A stretch of DNA of 64,000 bases from Acinetobacter beijerinckii CIP 110307 (GTDB lineage Bacteria > Pseudomonadota > Gammaproteobacteria > Pseudomonadales > Moraxellaceae), in contig NZ_KB849764.1 in the NCBI RefSeq assembly GCF_000369005.1, positions 770,086 to 834,085 of the forward strand, in the 5' to 3' direction. The position numbers and the translations under genes are program-made. A model generated the notes under the pieces. It saw only the letters and a list, made by a program, of their open reading frames with translations, was not told the DNA's origin and did no database searches. How positions within the stretch are numbered: position 1 is the first letter of the stretch; each line of letters begins with the position of its first letter. Below are positions 27,163 through 35,876 of this stretch, in pieces.

Positions 27163-27517
27163 CCGAGTTTCCTTATTCAACAATAAAAATTAATTTCTAA
27201 ATGCAGATCAATTGCTTGTGTTGCAATTGTTAAGTCAATACTTTTACGCCTTCGTACGAAATTCTTCAATCACTTTAAGACTAAAAGATATTTATTATTT
27301 TACATTTAATTTCAACTCTTAGCACAACTACTAATAGCTAAATTCGTATTTTTAAAGTTTTATTAGCATTTCAACCAATTAAATTTACCATTGTTAATTA
27401 TATGATTTTAATAAGTTCTTTTTAGTCAAAAATGAATCAAATTCACATAAAATTAGTTTCAAATGAATGCAATTTTGGTCTAGAATTCGCACTTTTATTT
27501 TATTCCTCCCTCTTTTT
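27163..27517. other. Divergent spacer between map and brnQ
   Basis: About 355 AT-rich bases. Contains a perfect inverted repeat, CAATTGC-TTGTGTT-GCAATTG (27209-27229), in the map leader or promoter. No clear promoter boxes are asserted for brnQ. An in-frame ATG at 27467 could extend brnQ by 17 residues. Confidence 0.5.
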
Positions 27518-28819
27518 ATGAACCATCTTCGTACAGGAGATATTATTGCTCTTGGTTTTATGACCTTTGCCCTTTTCATAGGCGCAGGCAATATTATTTT
27601 CCCACCAATTGTTGCTCAACAAGCTGGTGAACACGTATGGCTAGCTGCTTTTGGATTTCTCATCACCGCAGTTGGCTTACCTGTGATTACCATTATGGCT
27701 TTATCTCGCATGCAAGGCTCTATTGAAGTCATTAGTTCACCTTTAGGACGATTTTTTAGTTTACTGCTTACTATCGTCTGCTATTTATCAGTAGGTCCAC
27801 TATTTGCAACACCAAGAACGGCAACCGTTTCTTATGAAATAGGATTTGCACCCTACTTTGGTACATCTAGTAGCAGCCTTTTTATTTACAGTGTGATTTA
27901 CTTTGTCTTAGTGACAGCAGTTTCTCTATATCCAAACAAACTTTTAGACACTGTTGGTCATGTCTTAGCGCCGTTAAAAATTATTGCATTAGCCATTTTG
28001 GGCATCGCAGCAATTTTAATTCCAACTGGTTATATTTCACCGCCAGTACATAAGTATGTGACAAGTCCAGTCTCTGAAGGTTTTGTAAATGGTTATTTAA
28101 CCATGGATACTTTAGGTGCTTTGGTTTTTGGTATTGTGATTATTCAAGCCATTCAATCTCGCGGTGTTACAGACTCAAAACTCATTACCAAGTATGCAAT
28201 TATCGCAAGCTTAATTGCGGGTGTCGGATTGACTCTGGTTTATATCAGTTTATTTAAACTGGGTTTAGGTAGCCATGAAGTTGCTGCAAATGCGGATAAT
28301 GGTGCAGTTATTCTACATGCATATGTACAACACGCTTTCGGCGATCTAGGCTCTTTGTTTTTAACAGGTTTGATTTTTCTAGCATGTATGGTGACAGCAA
28401 TTGGCTTAACGTGCGCTTGTGCAGAATATTTTACAGAGCTCACTGGTCTACCGTATAAATTATTGGTTTTCATTCTTATTGGTTTCTCATTAATCATTTC
28501 TAACCTTGGATTAACCAAATTAATTGCTTTTTCTGTACCTGTTTTAAGTGCAATCTACCCTCCAGCGATTGTGGTTATCATGCTAAGTTTCTTTTGGAAA
28601 CACTGGAATAAACCATCTATTATCGTCGGTTCAGTTACTAGTATCGCATTTCTATTTGGGATAATTGAAGCAATTAAAGCCGCGGGATTCAGCAATAAAC
28701 TACCTAGTTTCATCAATCATTTGCCATTGAATGAACAAAATCTAGCATGGTTACTCCCATCGATGATTGTTCTTGTTATTGCGATTATCATTGATCGATT
28801 GATTGTTATTAAAAATTAA
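27518..28819 (+). CDS. brnQ: Branched-chain amino acid transport protein BrnQ
   Basis: Sodium-coupled leucine/isoleucine/valine importer (LIVCS family) in the inner membrane. Landmark sequences are DIIALGFMTFALFIGAGNII near the N-terminus, AAFGFLITAVGLPV and SVGPLFATPRTATVSYE. About twelve hydrophobic helices are visible. From the ATG at 27518 (MNHLRTGD) the length is 433, close to E. coli BrnQ (439). An ATG 51 bases upstream is possible but adds a tail unlike the family. No adjacent regulator is evident. Confidence 0.93.
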   Translation: MNHLRTGDIIALGFMTFALFIGAGNIIFPPIVAQQAGEHVWLAAFGFLITAVGLPVITIMALSRMQGSIEVISSPLGRFFSLLLTIVCYLSVGPLFATPRTATVSYEIGFAPYFGTSSSSLFIYSVIYFVLVTAVSLYPNKLLDTVGHVLAPLKIIALAILGIAAILIPTGYISPPVHKYVTSPVSEGFVNGYLTMDTLGALVFGIVIIQAIQSRGVTDSKLITKYAIIASLIAGVGLTLVYISLFKLGLGSHEVAANADNGAVILHAYVQHAFGDLGSLFLTGLIFLACMVTAIGLTCACAEYFTELTGLPYKLLVFILIGFSLIISNLGLTKLIAFSVPVLSAIYPPAIVVIMLSFFWKHWNKPSIIVGSVTSIAFLFGIIEAIKAAGFSNKLPSFINHLPLNEQNLAWLLPSMIVLVIAIIIDRLIVIKN

Positions 28820-28822
28820 AAT

Positions 28823-28922
28823 GATTTGTCGTTAAAATCGTGTTTTACCCAAACATTATTTTAGCTATACAAAAAATGTTGTTTTATCAAATCTGCATTT
28901 TTTGTTTACGACAAATCTTTTT
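28823..28922 (+). ncRNA. Structured element downstream of brnQ (possible sRNA or long terminator)
   Basis: Two nested perfect stems: GATTTGTCGT (28823-28832) with ACGACAAATC (28908-28917), and CAAAAAATG (28870-28878) with CATTTTTTG (28896-28904). A run of five T follows the outer stem. It starts three bases after the brnQ stop, so it could be the brnQ terminator, a 3'-UTR-derived small RNA, or both. No known RNA family is recognised. Confidence 0.35.
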
Positions 28923-29180
28923 ATCAAACAATCATTACTCACATTTCTCAAATTGATAAGTTTTTCAAAATGTAAAAATAACCAAGAATATTTTACAAAT
29001 AAATAGTATAAATACATACAGAAAATATTCAAACATCATATAAATCAATACATTCATAAATTTATTTTAAAAATAGTCAGATTAGCTCTTGTAATACCTA
29101 AAGATTAGCAGTACAACTTTAATATTAATTCCGACAAAAACGATTTGTTTTTTGTCACTACGACACAAGGAGGGATGGAG
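28923..29180. other. AT-rich spacer with a hairpin in the following 5' leader
   Basis: About 258 bases. The only structure seen is GACAAAAA (29133-29140) with TTTTTGTC (29149-29156), a hairpin lying 25 bases before the next start codon. It may affect translation of that gene. Confidence 0.45.
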
Positions 29181-29423
29181 ATGTTATCAATACATTTCAA
29201 TAAGCAAGTCTTCATTAATTCTCTGAAGGCTAATGATTCAATGGTATATGCAATCACCACAATTGCACTAATGGCAACACTGTTGCTACAAGGTACAATT
29301 AAGGGCAATTTAAAGCCTGAATATTTTGTATATGCTTTAGTTGTCTCAGTCGCCTTTTGTACGTGGGGGATTATCGATCGAAAGTTTCGAAAGATGAGCG
29401 CTGAGCGCCAAAAGAATTTTTAA
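29181..29423 (+). CDS. Uncharacterised two-helix membrane protein
   Basis: 80 residues with two hydrophobic segments (about 20-38 and 47-64) and a basic C-terminal tail (DRKFRKMSAERQKNF), so both ends are probably cytoplasmic. The start at 29181 is fixed by a near-perfect AAGGAGGG ribosome site seven bases upstream; an ATG six bases earlier would overlap that site. A hairpin precedes the ribosome site. Family not recognised. Confidence 0.7.
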   Translation: MLSIHFNKQVFINSLKANDSMVYAITTIALMATLLLQGTIKGNLKPEYFVYALVVSVAFCTWGIIDRKFRKMSAERQKNF

Positions 29424-29425
29424 AT

Positions 29426-29454
29426 AAAAAAAGGATGAGCAATCATCCTTTTTT
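29426..29454. terminator. Bidirectional terminator between two small membrane-protein genes
   Basis: Stem AAAAAAAGGATGA/TCATCCTTTTTT around GCAA, beginning three bases past one stop. Its right end touches the stop codon of the convergent gene. Confidence 0.9.
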
Positions 29455-29929
29455 AATGCATAAATTTAACTATTGTTCCTACCACTAAAACTGCTGTTGC
29501 ACCCAATTCCACGATAATAAGACTTAACATAATCAATGTCATACACCATGTGGGTAATGTCCATTTGCCGAGTTGATGAGGCTGCTTAAATTGATTACTG
29601 GTATCTTTTAAAAAACCATGAATAATGTAGGTAATAATCGACATCGAAAAAAAGAACAAATTAGCAATTACACAGAATAAAGCCAAAGTATCTGTTAATA
29701 CTGTAAAAAAACTCAGCGCAGCTAAAATCAGACTTGCAGCCGCGTAAAGCAAACTACTTCGATGAGCAATATCTACATAGTAATGAGCTCTCGCCTGCGT
29801 GTTTTTTCTAATCTCATAATATTTCCAAACGCCAGTTAACATACCCACCCAAAGAAATATACCGCTAAATACTATAGCTAACTGTGTCGCTTGAGTTAAA
29901 TAGATCATCCCTATCTCATAAATTTTCAT
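29453..29929 (-). CDS. Uncharacterised four-helix membrane protein
   Basis: 158 residues with four hydrophobic segments (about 10-32, 55-75, 80-103 and 128-152). The YYEIRKNTQARAHYYVDIAHRSSLLYAAASL loop is rich in Tyr, His and Arg. It resembles small integral membrane proteins of unknown function. The ATG at 29929 has no good ribosome site; an internal ATG at 29908 (MIYLTQ) is an alternative. No neighbours on the same strand. Confidence 0.65.
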   Translation of the reverse strand: MKIYEIGMIYLTQATQLAIVFSGIFLWVGMLTGVWKYYEIRKNTQARAHYYVDIAHRSSLLYAAASLILAALSFFTVLTDTLALFCVIANLFFFSMSIITYIIHGFLKDTSNQFKQPHQLGKWTLPTWCMTLIMLSLIIVELGATAVLVVGTIVKFMH

Positions 29930-30039
29930 TTTAAAAATGATATCTTACCTAAAATTTGACTTTAAAGTCATTCTTTGATCAAGTTTCTTTTTGGAACTTA
30001 TGTACAGTAGAACAAAGCATCACAAATGAGTATTTAATA

Positions 30040-30900
30040 ATGAACAGCTTTGAATCATTTTGGATAAGTTGTAAAGATGGTTATCAACTTGCTGCACAAT
30101 ATTATTCTGCACCTTTACAAGAAGATAAGCCTTATCCAATTCTTATTTGTCCAGCAACAGGAATTACTAAGACATTTTATAATTCATTTGCCGAATGGTT
30201 AAATCAGCAAGGTTATGCTGTCCTTAGCTTTGATTTTAGAGGTATTGGGAAGTCTCTACATGGCAAACTTAAAGATTCTAATGCAAGCATTAATGATTGG
30301 GGTCTATTAGATATCCCCGCTGCAATTGAAAGTTTAATCAATCTTACACATGCTGAGAAAGTGATTATTATCGGTCACAGTGCAGGTGGACAATTATTAG
30401 GAATTAACCCCAATTATCATAAAGTTGCAAAAGTATTGGCGATTGCTGGTTCAACAGGACATGTAAAAGGCTTAAAGGGTAAAACAAAATTACTTGCCCC
30501 TGTCATGTTTAATGTGATTTTTCCAGTTTCAAGCTTTTTAAAAGGTTATGGTGCAACTCAGTTCATCGGTATGGGTGAAAATTTACCAAAGAATGTCGCA
30601 AAACAATGGGCTGAGTTTTGTAGTCAACCTGGCTATGTAATGAATGCGATCGGTAAAAGTATTTTTGATGATTTTCATAATGAAATTCAATGTCCAATTA
30701 CTTCGTTCTGGGCGACAGATGATGAGATTGCAACACAGGTAAATGTAAAAGATCTTTTAAGACTGTATCCCAATGCACAAACAAACTTTATTGAATTAAA
30801 TCCAAAACAACATGGCTATCAAAAAATTGGTCATATGTTGATGTTTAAAAAATCACATCAAAAACTCTGGCCAGTTTTAGCAAAAGAATTGCAAGTATAA
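30040..30900 (+). CDS. Alpha/beta hydrolase fold protein
   Basis: 286-residue serine hydrolase-like protein. The nucleophile elbow is GHSAGGQ, preceded by a typical PILICPATGITKTFYNSFAEWL oxyanion region and FDFRGIGKSLHG. The late Asp (FWATDDEIA) and His (KQHGYQKIGHM) of a catalytic triad are in place. No signal peptide, so cytosolic. Substrate unknown. I use the ATG at 30040; a TTG at 29956 would add 28 residues unlike the family. A long-loop terminator follows. Confidence 0.85.
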   Translation: MNSFESFWISCKDGYQLAAQYYSAPLQEDKPYPILICPATGITKTFYNSFAEWLNQQGYAVLSFDFRGIGKSLHGKLKDSNASINDWGLLDIPAAIESLINLTHAEKVIIIGHSAGGQLLGINPNYHKVAKVLAIAGSTGHVKGLKGKTKLLAPVMFNVIFPVSSFLKGYGATQFIGMGENLPKNVAKQWAEFCSQPGYVMNAIGKSIFDDFHNEIQCPITSFWATDDEIATQVNVKDLLRLYPNAQTNFIELNPKQHGYQKIGHMLMFKKSHQKLWPVLAKELQV

Positions 30901-30932
30901 TCTCTCTTACGAGTAACCAACTTTTCGTTTTA

Positions 30933-30972
30933 ACGCATCTAAATCTGTAATCCTGTTTAGATGCGTCTTTTT
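30933..30972 (+). terminator. Terminator of the alpha/beta hydrolase gene
   Basis: ACGCATCTAAA (30933-30943) pairs with TTTAGATGCGT (30956-30966), 12-base loop, then a T-run. Confidence 0.85.
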
Positions 30973-31605
30973 AAATTTATCCCCAATATTCATGATTAGT
31001 GATATCAGAAAAATCAATAAATTGATAATCTTATCTAAATAACTTCCCTTTTTTTTAATCTAAACTACATTTACCCTGTTAGAAATAGAGCTAAAAATGT
31101 AAAAATACAGAAAAAATGTGATAAAGAATGTATTTATTCATCTTTTTCAACTATAAAAATATGCTATTTTTTAACCAACCGATAAATCCAAATAATTGTA
31201 TTAGTTATCTTATTGACTCTTATTTATTTTATAAATATATTGATTTCGTATTTTTATGACATTTAAGACATAACTTTTTATCAAAAAAGTCACGTCATAT
31301 TTTGTATTTATTTTCTACAATACGATTGTTCTACAAATACGTTAGAATGCAAAATTGAAGATAGACTCTTGGGGTTAAATGAATAGCTAAAATCATCATT
31401 ATTAACATTTTTAAATGGACTTATGATGTTTTCAATTATTCAAAATATATTTAGTCTAAAAGCAATTTTTAAGAAGATTTGCTATAAAGAGATTGTTGGA
31501 AAATTCAAGTTTCTAATTTTCTAGCAATAAACTGTTTGTAGTCATTTCATAGGATCTGAGAGTTGTTTTTTGCAACTCCGTGCAACAAGCATAGGAAATA
31601 AGTAA
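30973..31605. other. Long AT-rich leader/promoter region ahead of a MarR gene
   Basis: More than 600 bases without a convincing gene. A 33-codon open frame at 31423-31524 has no ribosome site. Near the 3' end, GAGTTG (31560-31565) and CAACTC (31573-31578) form a small hairpin 27 bases before the MarR start. Otherwise poly-A/T tracts only. The length is unusual for this compact chromosome and could hide a small RNA or an upstream regulatory zone. Confidence 0.45.
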
Positions 31606-32070
31606 ATGCCTAAAAAATATGCGCGTTTTTTACCTACAGCCGAATCATTTAACTTAGAAGACTTCCCATATTACTGGATTTCTCAAGTAAATGCTCAGTA
31701 CGTTCAAAACATCGATAACGTGCTAAAAAAATATGGTTTAGACAATTCTCGCCGTCGTATTTTAATTGCTTTGAATGTAAAACCCCATGCAAGTGTTTCT
31801 GAACTCTCAGACATGGTCATTTCAAAAATGTCGACTACAACTAAAATTGTTTATCGTTTAAAAGACGAAGGATATATTGAAACCTATTCATGTAAAGAAG
31901 ATGGTCGTATTACTCGCGTTTTTCTTACCGACAAAGGTACAGAAATGATTACCAAAATCAACGATCTTACTTCTGTCATTTTAGAGCAATCATTTGATGG
32001 CTTGACCCCTTTGCAAATTGAAAAAACCATGGAAATTTTACGACATATGTTTAAAAACTTAGCGCGTTAA
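31606..32070 (+). CDS. MarR family transcriptional regulator
   Basis: 154 residues with a winged helix-turn-helix in the middle: NSRRRILIALNVKPHASVSELSDMVISKMSTTTKIVYRLKDEGYIE, followed by a beta-wing containing the MarR-type basic motif (KEDGRITRVFLTDKG). N- and C-terminal helices would form the dimer interface. It likely senses a small molecule and represses a target, but no divergent or downstream gene suggests which; the next gene is convergent. It has a long untranslated region ahead and a hairpin terminator behind. Confidence 0.9.
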   Translation: MPKKYARFLPTAESFNLEDFPYYWISQVNAQYVQNIDNVLKKYGLDNSRRRILIALNVKPHASVSELSDMVISKMSTTTKIVYRLKDEGYIETYSCKEDGRITRVFLTDKGTEMITKINDLTSVILEQSFDGLTPLQIEKTMEILRHMFKNLAR

Positions 32071-32084
32071 TTTCAGTTGAAAAT

Positions 32085-32106
32085 GCTCCAAAAAATGGAG
32101 CTTTTT
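32085..32106. terminator. Terminator of the MarR gene
   Basis: GCTCCA, five A, TGGAGC, then five T. The minus-strand reading is also T-rich. Confidence 0.82.
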
Positions 32107-32117
32107 CATATAAACTT

Positions 32118-32786
32118 TCAAAAATCCTCAAAGATATTTAATTGTGGTGTGTCTTTTTTTAATTTGATTTTCGGTACATGCGAACACTCATATTCGTCCA
32201 CAGGAAAACCTTGCATAAATTTTTTCAACTGTTCAGGTTGACTTATACTGAGCCATTCATCTAAACGGTCATGTGGAATAATTACAACAGATCGCTTCAC
32301 ATCGCCAGGTTCATGGAAATCTTTCATCATTGCATGATCAATTGCATCGAGTGTTAGCATTGCAGCAGAACGAATAATTTGATTATCTAGTTTTCTAATT
32401 TCATATAGCGCAGCGATATAAAAAGCATGCTGATCTTGTCTTCTCACTCCCCATCTTTGTGGTTTAAGGTCAATATACTTACTCTCATAAAACTCAGAAA
32501 CTGGAATAACACCAAATTTACATTTATAAGCTGCTTCTTGAAAACTTGGTTTCTGAAAAATAGTTTCATGCCTAGCATTGTAAGTATGTTTTGCAATACT
32601 CGTATCTTCCGCCCATTTAGGGATTAGACCAAAAAGCACTACACGCCACTCTAAGCCAAATTCAGATTTAAATAACAGCGGTGCTTTATAACCAGGATAT
32701 ATTTCATCCACATATTCAAACGGAATATCTGGTAGTCCAAGTTGTTTCACTTGCTCACTCGTGATTGGTTTGAAATTGGCACACAT
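32118..32786 (-). CDS. SOS response-associated peptidase (SRAP/YedK-HMCES family)
   Basis: 222-residue SRAP protein that shields abasic sites in single-stranded DNA by a thiazolidine cross-link through its N-terminal cysteine. Cys2 directly follows the initiator Met, as required. Other conserved active-site positions are present: Asn70 and Arg72 in YNARHET, Glu101 in the EFYES segment (GFYEW in most members) and His158 in DFHEPGDVKRSVVI. Length matches E. coli YedK (222). No SOS genes adjoin and I see no LexA box; Acinetobacter lacks a classical LexA. Confidence 0.92.
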   Translation of the reverse strand: MCANFKPITSEQVKQLGLPDIPFEYVDEIYPGYKAPLLFKSEFGLEWRVVLFGLIPKWAEDTSIAKHTYNARHETIFQKPSFQEAAYKCKFGVIPVSEFYESKYIDLKPQRWGVRRQDQHAFYIAALYEIRKLDNQIIRSAAMLTLDAIDHAMMKDFHEPGDVKRSVVIIPHDRLDEWLSISQPEQLKKFMQGFPVDEYECSHVPKIKLKKDTPQLNIFEDF

Positions 32787-32896
32787 TTATGATTTAACTT
32801 TTATCTTCAGAAAAAGACGATTGAACATAAGTTTAACAACCTACGCTCAATAAATAAAACATGTAAGCTTTCTGCTACATTCAATGCACTTTATAG

Positions 32897-32926
32897 CCAT
32901 ACAAAATATATGGTTTTTGCTATAAT
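32897..32926 (+). promoter_or_regulatory. Promoter and probable self-operator of the TetR gene
   Basis: Extended -10 element TG-C-TATAAT (TATAAT at 32921-32926). Just upstream, in the -35 region, is the inverted repeat CCATA-(7)-TATGG (32897-32913). A TetR dimer bound there would block its own promoter. Confidence 0.5.
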
Positions 32927-32956
32927 AAATCATTACCAACACACCAATTGAATGTA

Positions 32957-33598
32957 ATGACTGATATTTGTTATCCATCCTGTGAACAACCCATAACCCG
33001 TCGTGGTCAAGAAAGAAGACTTGCACTATTACTCTGTGCAACTGACTTGTTTCTTGAGAAAGGTTATGATGCTGTTTCACTAGACGATATTGTCAATCAT
33101 GCTGGTGGTTCCAAGACTTCAATTTACAAATATTTTGGAAATAAAGAAGGTTTATTTACAGCGATTTGTGATTATCGAAGAGAGGTCTTTTTTAACGGTG
33201 TTTGCGTACCCTATGATCCTGAGTCTGTGAGTTTAAAACATTATTTAAGCAATACACTTCAACGTTTTTATCAACACATTATCAAAGCAGATAATATTGC
33301 ATTCATGCGCATGTTTACTGAACAAACCCAAAAAGATGTTCAGTTAGCAAATTATTTTTACGATAAATGTGCTTTGAATATTCAAAACACCATTTCATCT
33401 GCGCTTGAGCAAGCACATGTAAATAATCAAATTTTTTGCACTCAGCCGCTTTTTTCTGCCACCATGTATTTTGGAATATTAAGGGATGTTGAATGGCGCA
33501 TTCTGATGGGACTTAACGTTTGTGAGAATGATAAAGAAGTATATGATTATATTGATTATTGCGTAGAGTTGTTTTTAAAAGCTCATCAAAAAGTCTAA
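32957..33598 (+). CDS. TetR family transcriptional regulator
   Basis: 213 residues. The N-terminal helix-turn-helix (about 18-62) reads ATDLFLEKGYDAVSLDDIVNHAGGSKTSIYKYFGNKEGLFTAI in overlapping stretches, a textbook TetR/AcrR DNA-binding domain. The C-terminal ligand domain has the form seen in AcrR-like C-terminal families. The ATG at 32957 is preferred over a TTG nine bases earlier. The target is unknown: the downstream gene is argF, 113 bases away with its own promoter, and no transporter adjoins. Confidence 0.9.
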   Translation: MTDICYPSCEQPITRRGQERRLALLLCATDLFLEKGYDAVSLDDIVNHAGGSKTSIYKYFGNKEGLFTAICDYRREVFFNGVCVPYDPESVSLKHYLSNTLQRFYQHIIKADNIAFMRMFTEQTQKDVQLANYFYDKCALNIQNTISSALEQAHVNNQIFCTQPLFSATMYFGILRDVEWRILMGLNVCENDKEVYDYIDYCVELFLKAHQKV

Positions 33599-33603
33599 TT
33601 CTT

Positions 33604-33631
33604 TTGCTTTTTCTTAGTCGTGTAGTATAGT
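33604..33631 (+). promoter_or_regulatory. Candidate promoter of argF
   Basis: TTGCTT at 33604-33609 and TATAGT at 33626-33631 with a 16-base spacer. The leader would be about 75 bases. No ARG box is evident. Confidence 0.4.
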
Positions 33632-33711
33632 ACTCAATTCGTTTTTTCTTCACCACCCATTATACAGCAGTTAATTATTGTTTTTATTCAATAATTATTG
33701 TGGGAGTAATT

Positions 33712-34632
33712 ATGGCGCTTCGTCATTTCCTAACTTTACGTGACCTTTCATCTCTAGAATTGCAACGCATTCTTGACCGCGCTCAAGAACTTAAACGTAT
33801 GCAACATAGCAATACGGTATATCAACCTTTTGTTGGTAAAGTCTTAGGAATGATCTTTGAAAAATCGAGTACCCGTACTCGTATTTCTTTTGAAGCTGGG
33901 ATTTGTCAATTTGGTGGTAGTGCTATCTTTTTATCTCCACGTGACACTCAATTAGGTCGTGGAGAACCCATCGAAGATTCAGCACGTGTTATATCAAGTA
34001 TGCTTGATATAGTCATGATTCGTACCTTTGGCCATGACATCGTTGAACGTTTTGCATCGTACTCAAAAGTTCCGCTTATTAATGGGCTTACAGACGATCA
34101 TCATCCTTGCCAACTACTTGCAGACCTACAAACATTCCAAGAACATCGTGGCAGTATTGCAGGTAAGACGGTTGCATGGATTGGTGACGGCAACAATATG
34201 TGTAATTCATATATTGAAGCAGCTCATATGATGGGTTTCAAACTTAAAATTGGCTCTCCTGAAGGTTATGAACCTAAACCTGAATTTCTAGCTGAATTTG
34301 CTGACTGTGTAGAAGTCTTTAACAATGCTGAAGATGCAGCTGTAAATGCTGATTTAATTGTCACTGATGTCTGGGCAAGCATGGGACAAGAAGAAGAACA
34401 GAAATTACGTGAAAAAGCTTTTGCAGATTTCCAAGTAAATGAAAAATTAATGGATTTAGCACATCCTGATTGTCTATTTATGCATTGTTTACCTGCACAT
34501 CGTGGTGAAGAAATTTCTGAACACATGCTTGACCACAAAAATGCGGTCGTATGGGATGAAGCTGAAAATCGTCTGCATGCACAAAAAGCATTGATGGAAT
34601 TCCTACTCAATGAAAATATGAAAAAAGATTAA
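33712..34632 (+). CDS. argF: Ornithine carbamoyltransferase
   Basis: Makes citrulline from ornithine and carbamoyl phosphate in arginine biosynthesis. 306 residues. The carbamoyl-phosphate loop SSTRTR is at about 52-57, HPCQLLADL lies at mid-protein, the ornithine-binding DVWASMGQE motif comes later, and the catalytic [13 protein letters not shown] holds Cys near 268. The ATG at 33712 follows GGGAG; a GTG at 33700 is less likely. A UUCG-loop terminator ends the unit. Confidence 0.95.
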   Translation: MALRHFLTLRDLSSLELQRILDRAQELKRMQHSNTVYQPFVGKVLGMIFEKSSTRTRISFEAGICQFGGSAIFLSPRDTQLGRGEPIEDSARVISSMLDIVMIRTFGHDIVERFASYSKVPLINGLTDDHHPCQLLADLQTFQEHRGSIAGKTVAWIGDGNNMCNSYIEAAHMMGFKLKIGSPEGYEPKPEFLAEFADCVEVFNNAEDAAVNADLIVTDVWASMGQEEEQKLREKAFADFQVNEKLMDLAHPDCLFMHCLPAHRGEEISEHMLDHKNAVVWDEAENRLHAQKALMEFLLNENMKKD

Positions 34633-34640
34633 TCCATATC

Positions 34641-34667
34641 AACAGCATCTTCGGATGCTGTTTTTTT
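34641..34667 (+). terminator. Terminator of argF
   Basis: AACAGCATC-TTCG-GATGCTGTT with a run of seven T: a perfect stem closed by a stable tetraloop. Confidence 0.93.
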
Positions 34668-34773
34668 ACCTCTTATAAATTGAACGCTTTAATAAAAACA
34701 CTTATAGTAAGTTAAGCCTTTTAGAATAAGTTTCTCATTATACGAGAACCTCACTCATTGAACAGCGGACGTT

Positions 34774-35298
34774 ATGACTACACTTGAACAAGTTTTATCT
34801 CAAATACCAAGCTTTTCTTTAGTACATGAACATTTGTTTAGTTCAGCTCAACCAAATGCTGAGCAGTTAAAACAGATTAAAGAATATGGTTGCAGTACTG
34901 TTATTAACTTAGCGACTAGTAAATCGGAAAACTATTTAAATAACCAAGATCAAATTTGTTTAGATTTAGGATTAAATTACATTCATATCCCGATAGATTG
35001 GGATGTTCCATGTTCTGAACAGTGTTTATTGGTTTTAGATTTAATTGATCATATTGTTCAAAATGAAATTGTTTGGTTACATTGTGCTAAAAACATGCGT
35101 GTTAGTAGTTTGATGTATTTATATCGACAGTTTTATATGAATATTGATATGCCAACCGCCCAAGAAATTTTACATCAAATTTGGGAACCGAATGAGACTT
35201 GGACTGGTTTAATTCACAGCATTACTTTACAACTTCAAGGTCGCAAAGCAACGCAAGAATTACAATTATCGCTTATAAATGCCGATCATTTTGCATGA
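34774..35298 (+). CDS. Protein tyrosine phosphatase-like protein with a shortened P-loop
   Basis: 174-residue member of the dual-specificity/tyrosine phosphatase-like group: LVHEHLFSSAQPNAEQLKQI at the start, a central ...NYIHIPIDWDVP segment carrying the general-acid Asp position, and the P-loop WLHCAKNMRVSS. The Cys104 to Arg109 distance is only four residues, whereas active enzymes have HC-x5-R, and the usual Gly is Asn. The fold is recognisable, but activity is doubtful or altered. Its 3' end overlaps the convergent ispF by 13 bases. Confidence 0.78.
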   Translation: MTTLEQVLSQIPSFSLVHEHLFSSAQPNAEQLKQIKEYGCSTVINLATSKSENYLNNQDQICLDLGLNYIHIPIDWDVPCSEQCLLVLDLIDHIVQNEIVWLHCAKNMRVSSLMYLYRQFYMNIDMPTAQEILHQIWEPNETWTGLIHSITLQLQGRKATQELQLSLINADHFA

Positions 35299-35777
35299 TG
35301 AGAGATTAAAACCGTCGCTGTTGCCAAGATACCTTCTTGACGACCAGTAAAACCTAATTTTTCTGTCGTTGTCGCTTTGATACTGATTTGAGTGACATCA
35401 ACATCTAGAACATCAGCAATACTTTGACGCATTTCTAGATTATGTTTAGCAAGTTTAGGACGCTCACAAGCTACGGTAATATCGGCATTATTCAGTTGAT
35501 AACCTCGATCTATAATAAGCTGATATACATGTTTAAGTAATAGACGACTATCTGCACCTTTATATTCTGGGTCAGTATCGGGGAAATGTTGTCCAATATC
35601 CCCCAACGCGAGCGCACCAAGCAATGCATCACACAATGCATGCAACACTACATCACCGTCTGAATGTGCTTTGAGACCTTGTGTGTGAGGAATTTGAACA
35701 CCTGCTAAAGTAACAAAATTTCCTTCTTCAAAAGCATGTACATCGATCCCTTGTCCAACACGAATTTGAGCAACCAT
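35286..35777 (-). CDS. ispF: 2-C-methyl-D-erythritol 2,4-cyclodiphosphate synthase
   Basis: MEP-pathway enzyme making MEcPP for isoprenoid synthesis; a trimer with zinc. The metal ligands are Asp12 and His14 in GQGIDVHAF and His46 in DVVLHALCDALLGA; DIGQHFPDTDP and KATTTEKLGFTGR(Q)EG complete the family pattern. 163 residues (159 in E. coli). AAGGAAA precedes the ATG. ispD, usually adjacent, is not here. Confidence 0.96.
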   Translation of the reverse strand: MVAQIRVGQGIDVHAFEEGNFVTLAGVQIPHTQGLKAHSDGDVVLHALCDALLGALALGDIGQHFPDTDPEYKGADSRLLLKHVYQLIIDRGYQLNNADITVACERPKLAKHNLEMRQSIADVLDVDVTQISIKATTTEKLGFTGRQEGILATATVLISHHAK

Positions 35778-35876
35778 ATAATTTTTCCTTTTACAATATA
35801 CTGAACAAATCTTGTATTCTGGCTTTCAATTTCGCTATAGTACGTTGAGCAAATTTGACTGAAAGTATAAGTGATT

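Noticed and set aside
31423..31524. 33-codon hydrophobic/basic frame upstream of the MarR gene.
   Set aside because: No ribosome site and no family resemblance; expected by chance in AT-rich DNA.
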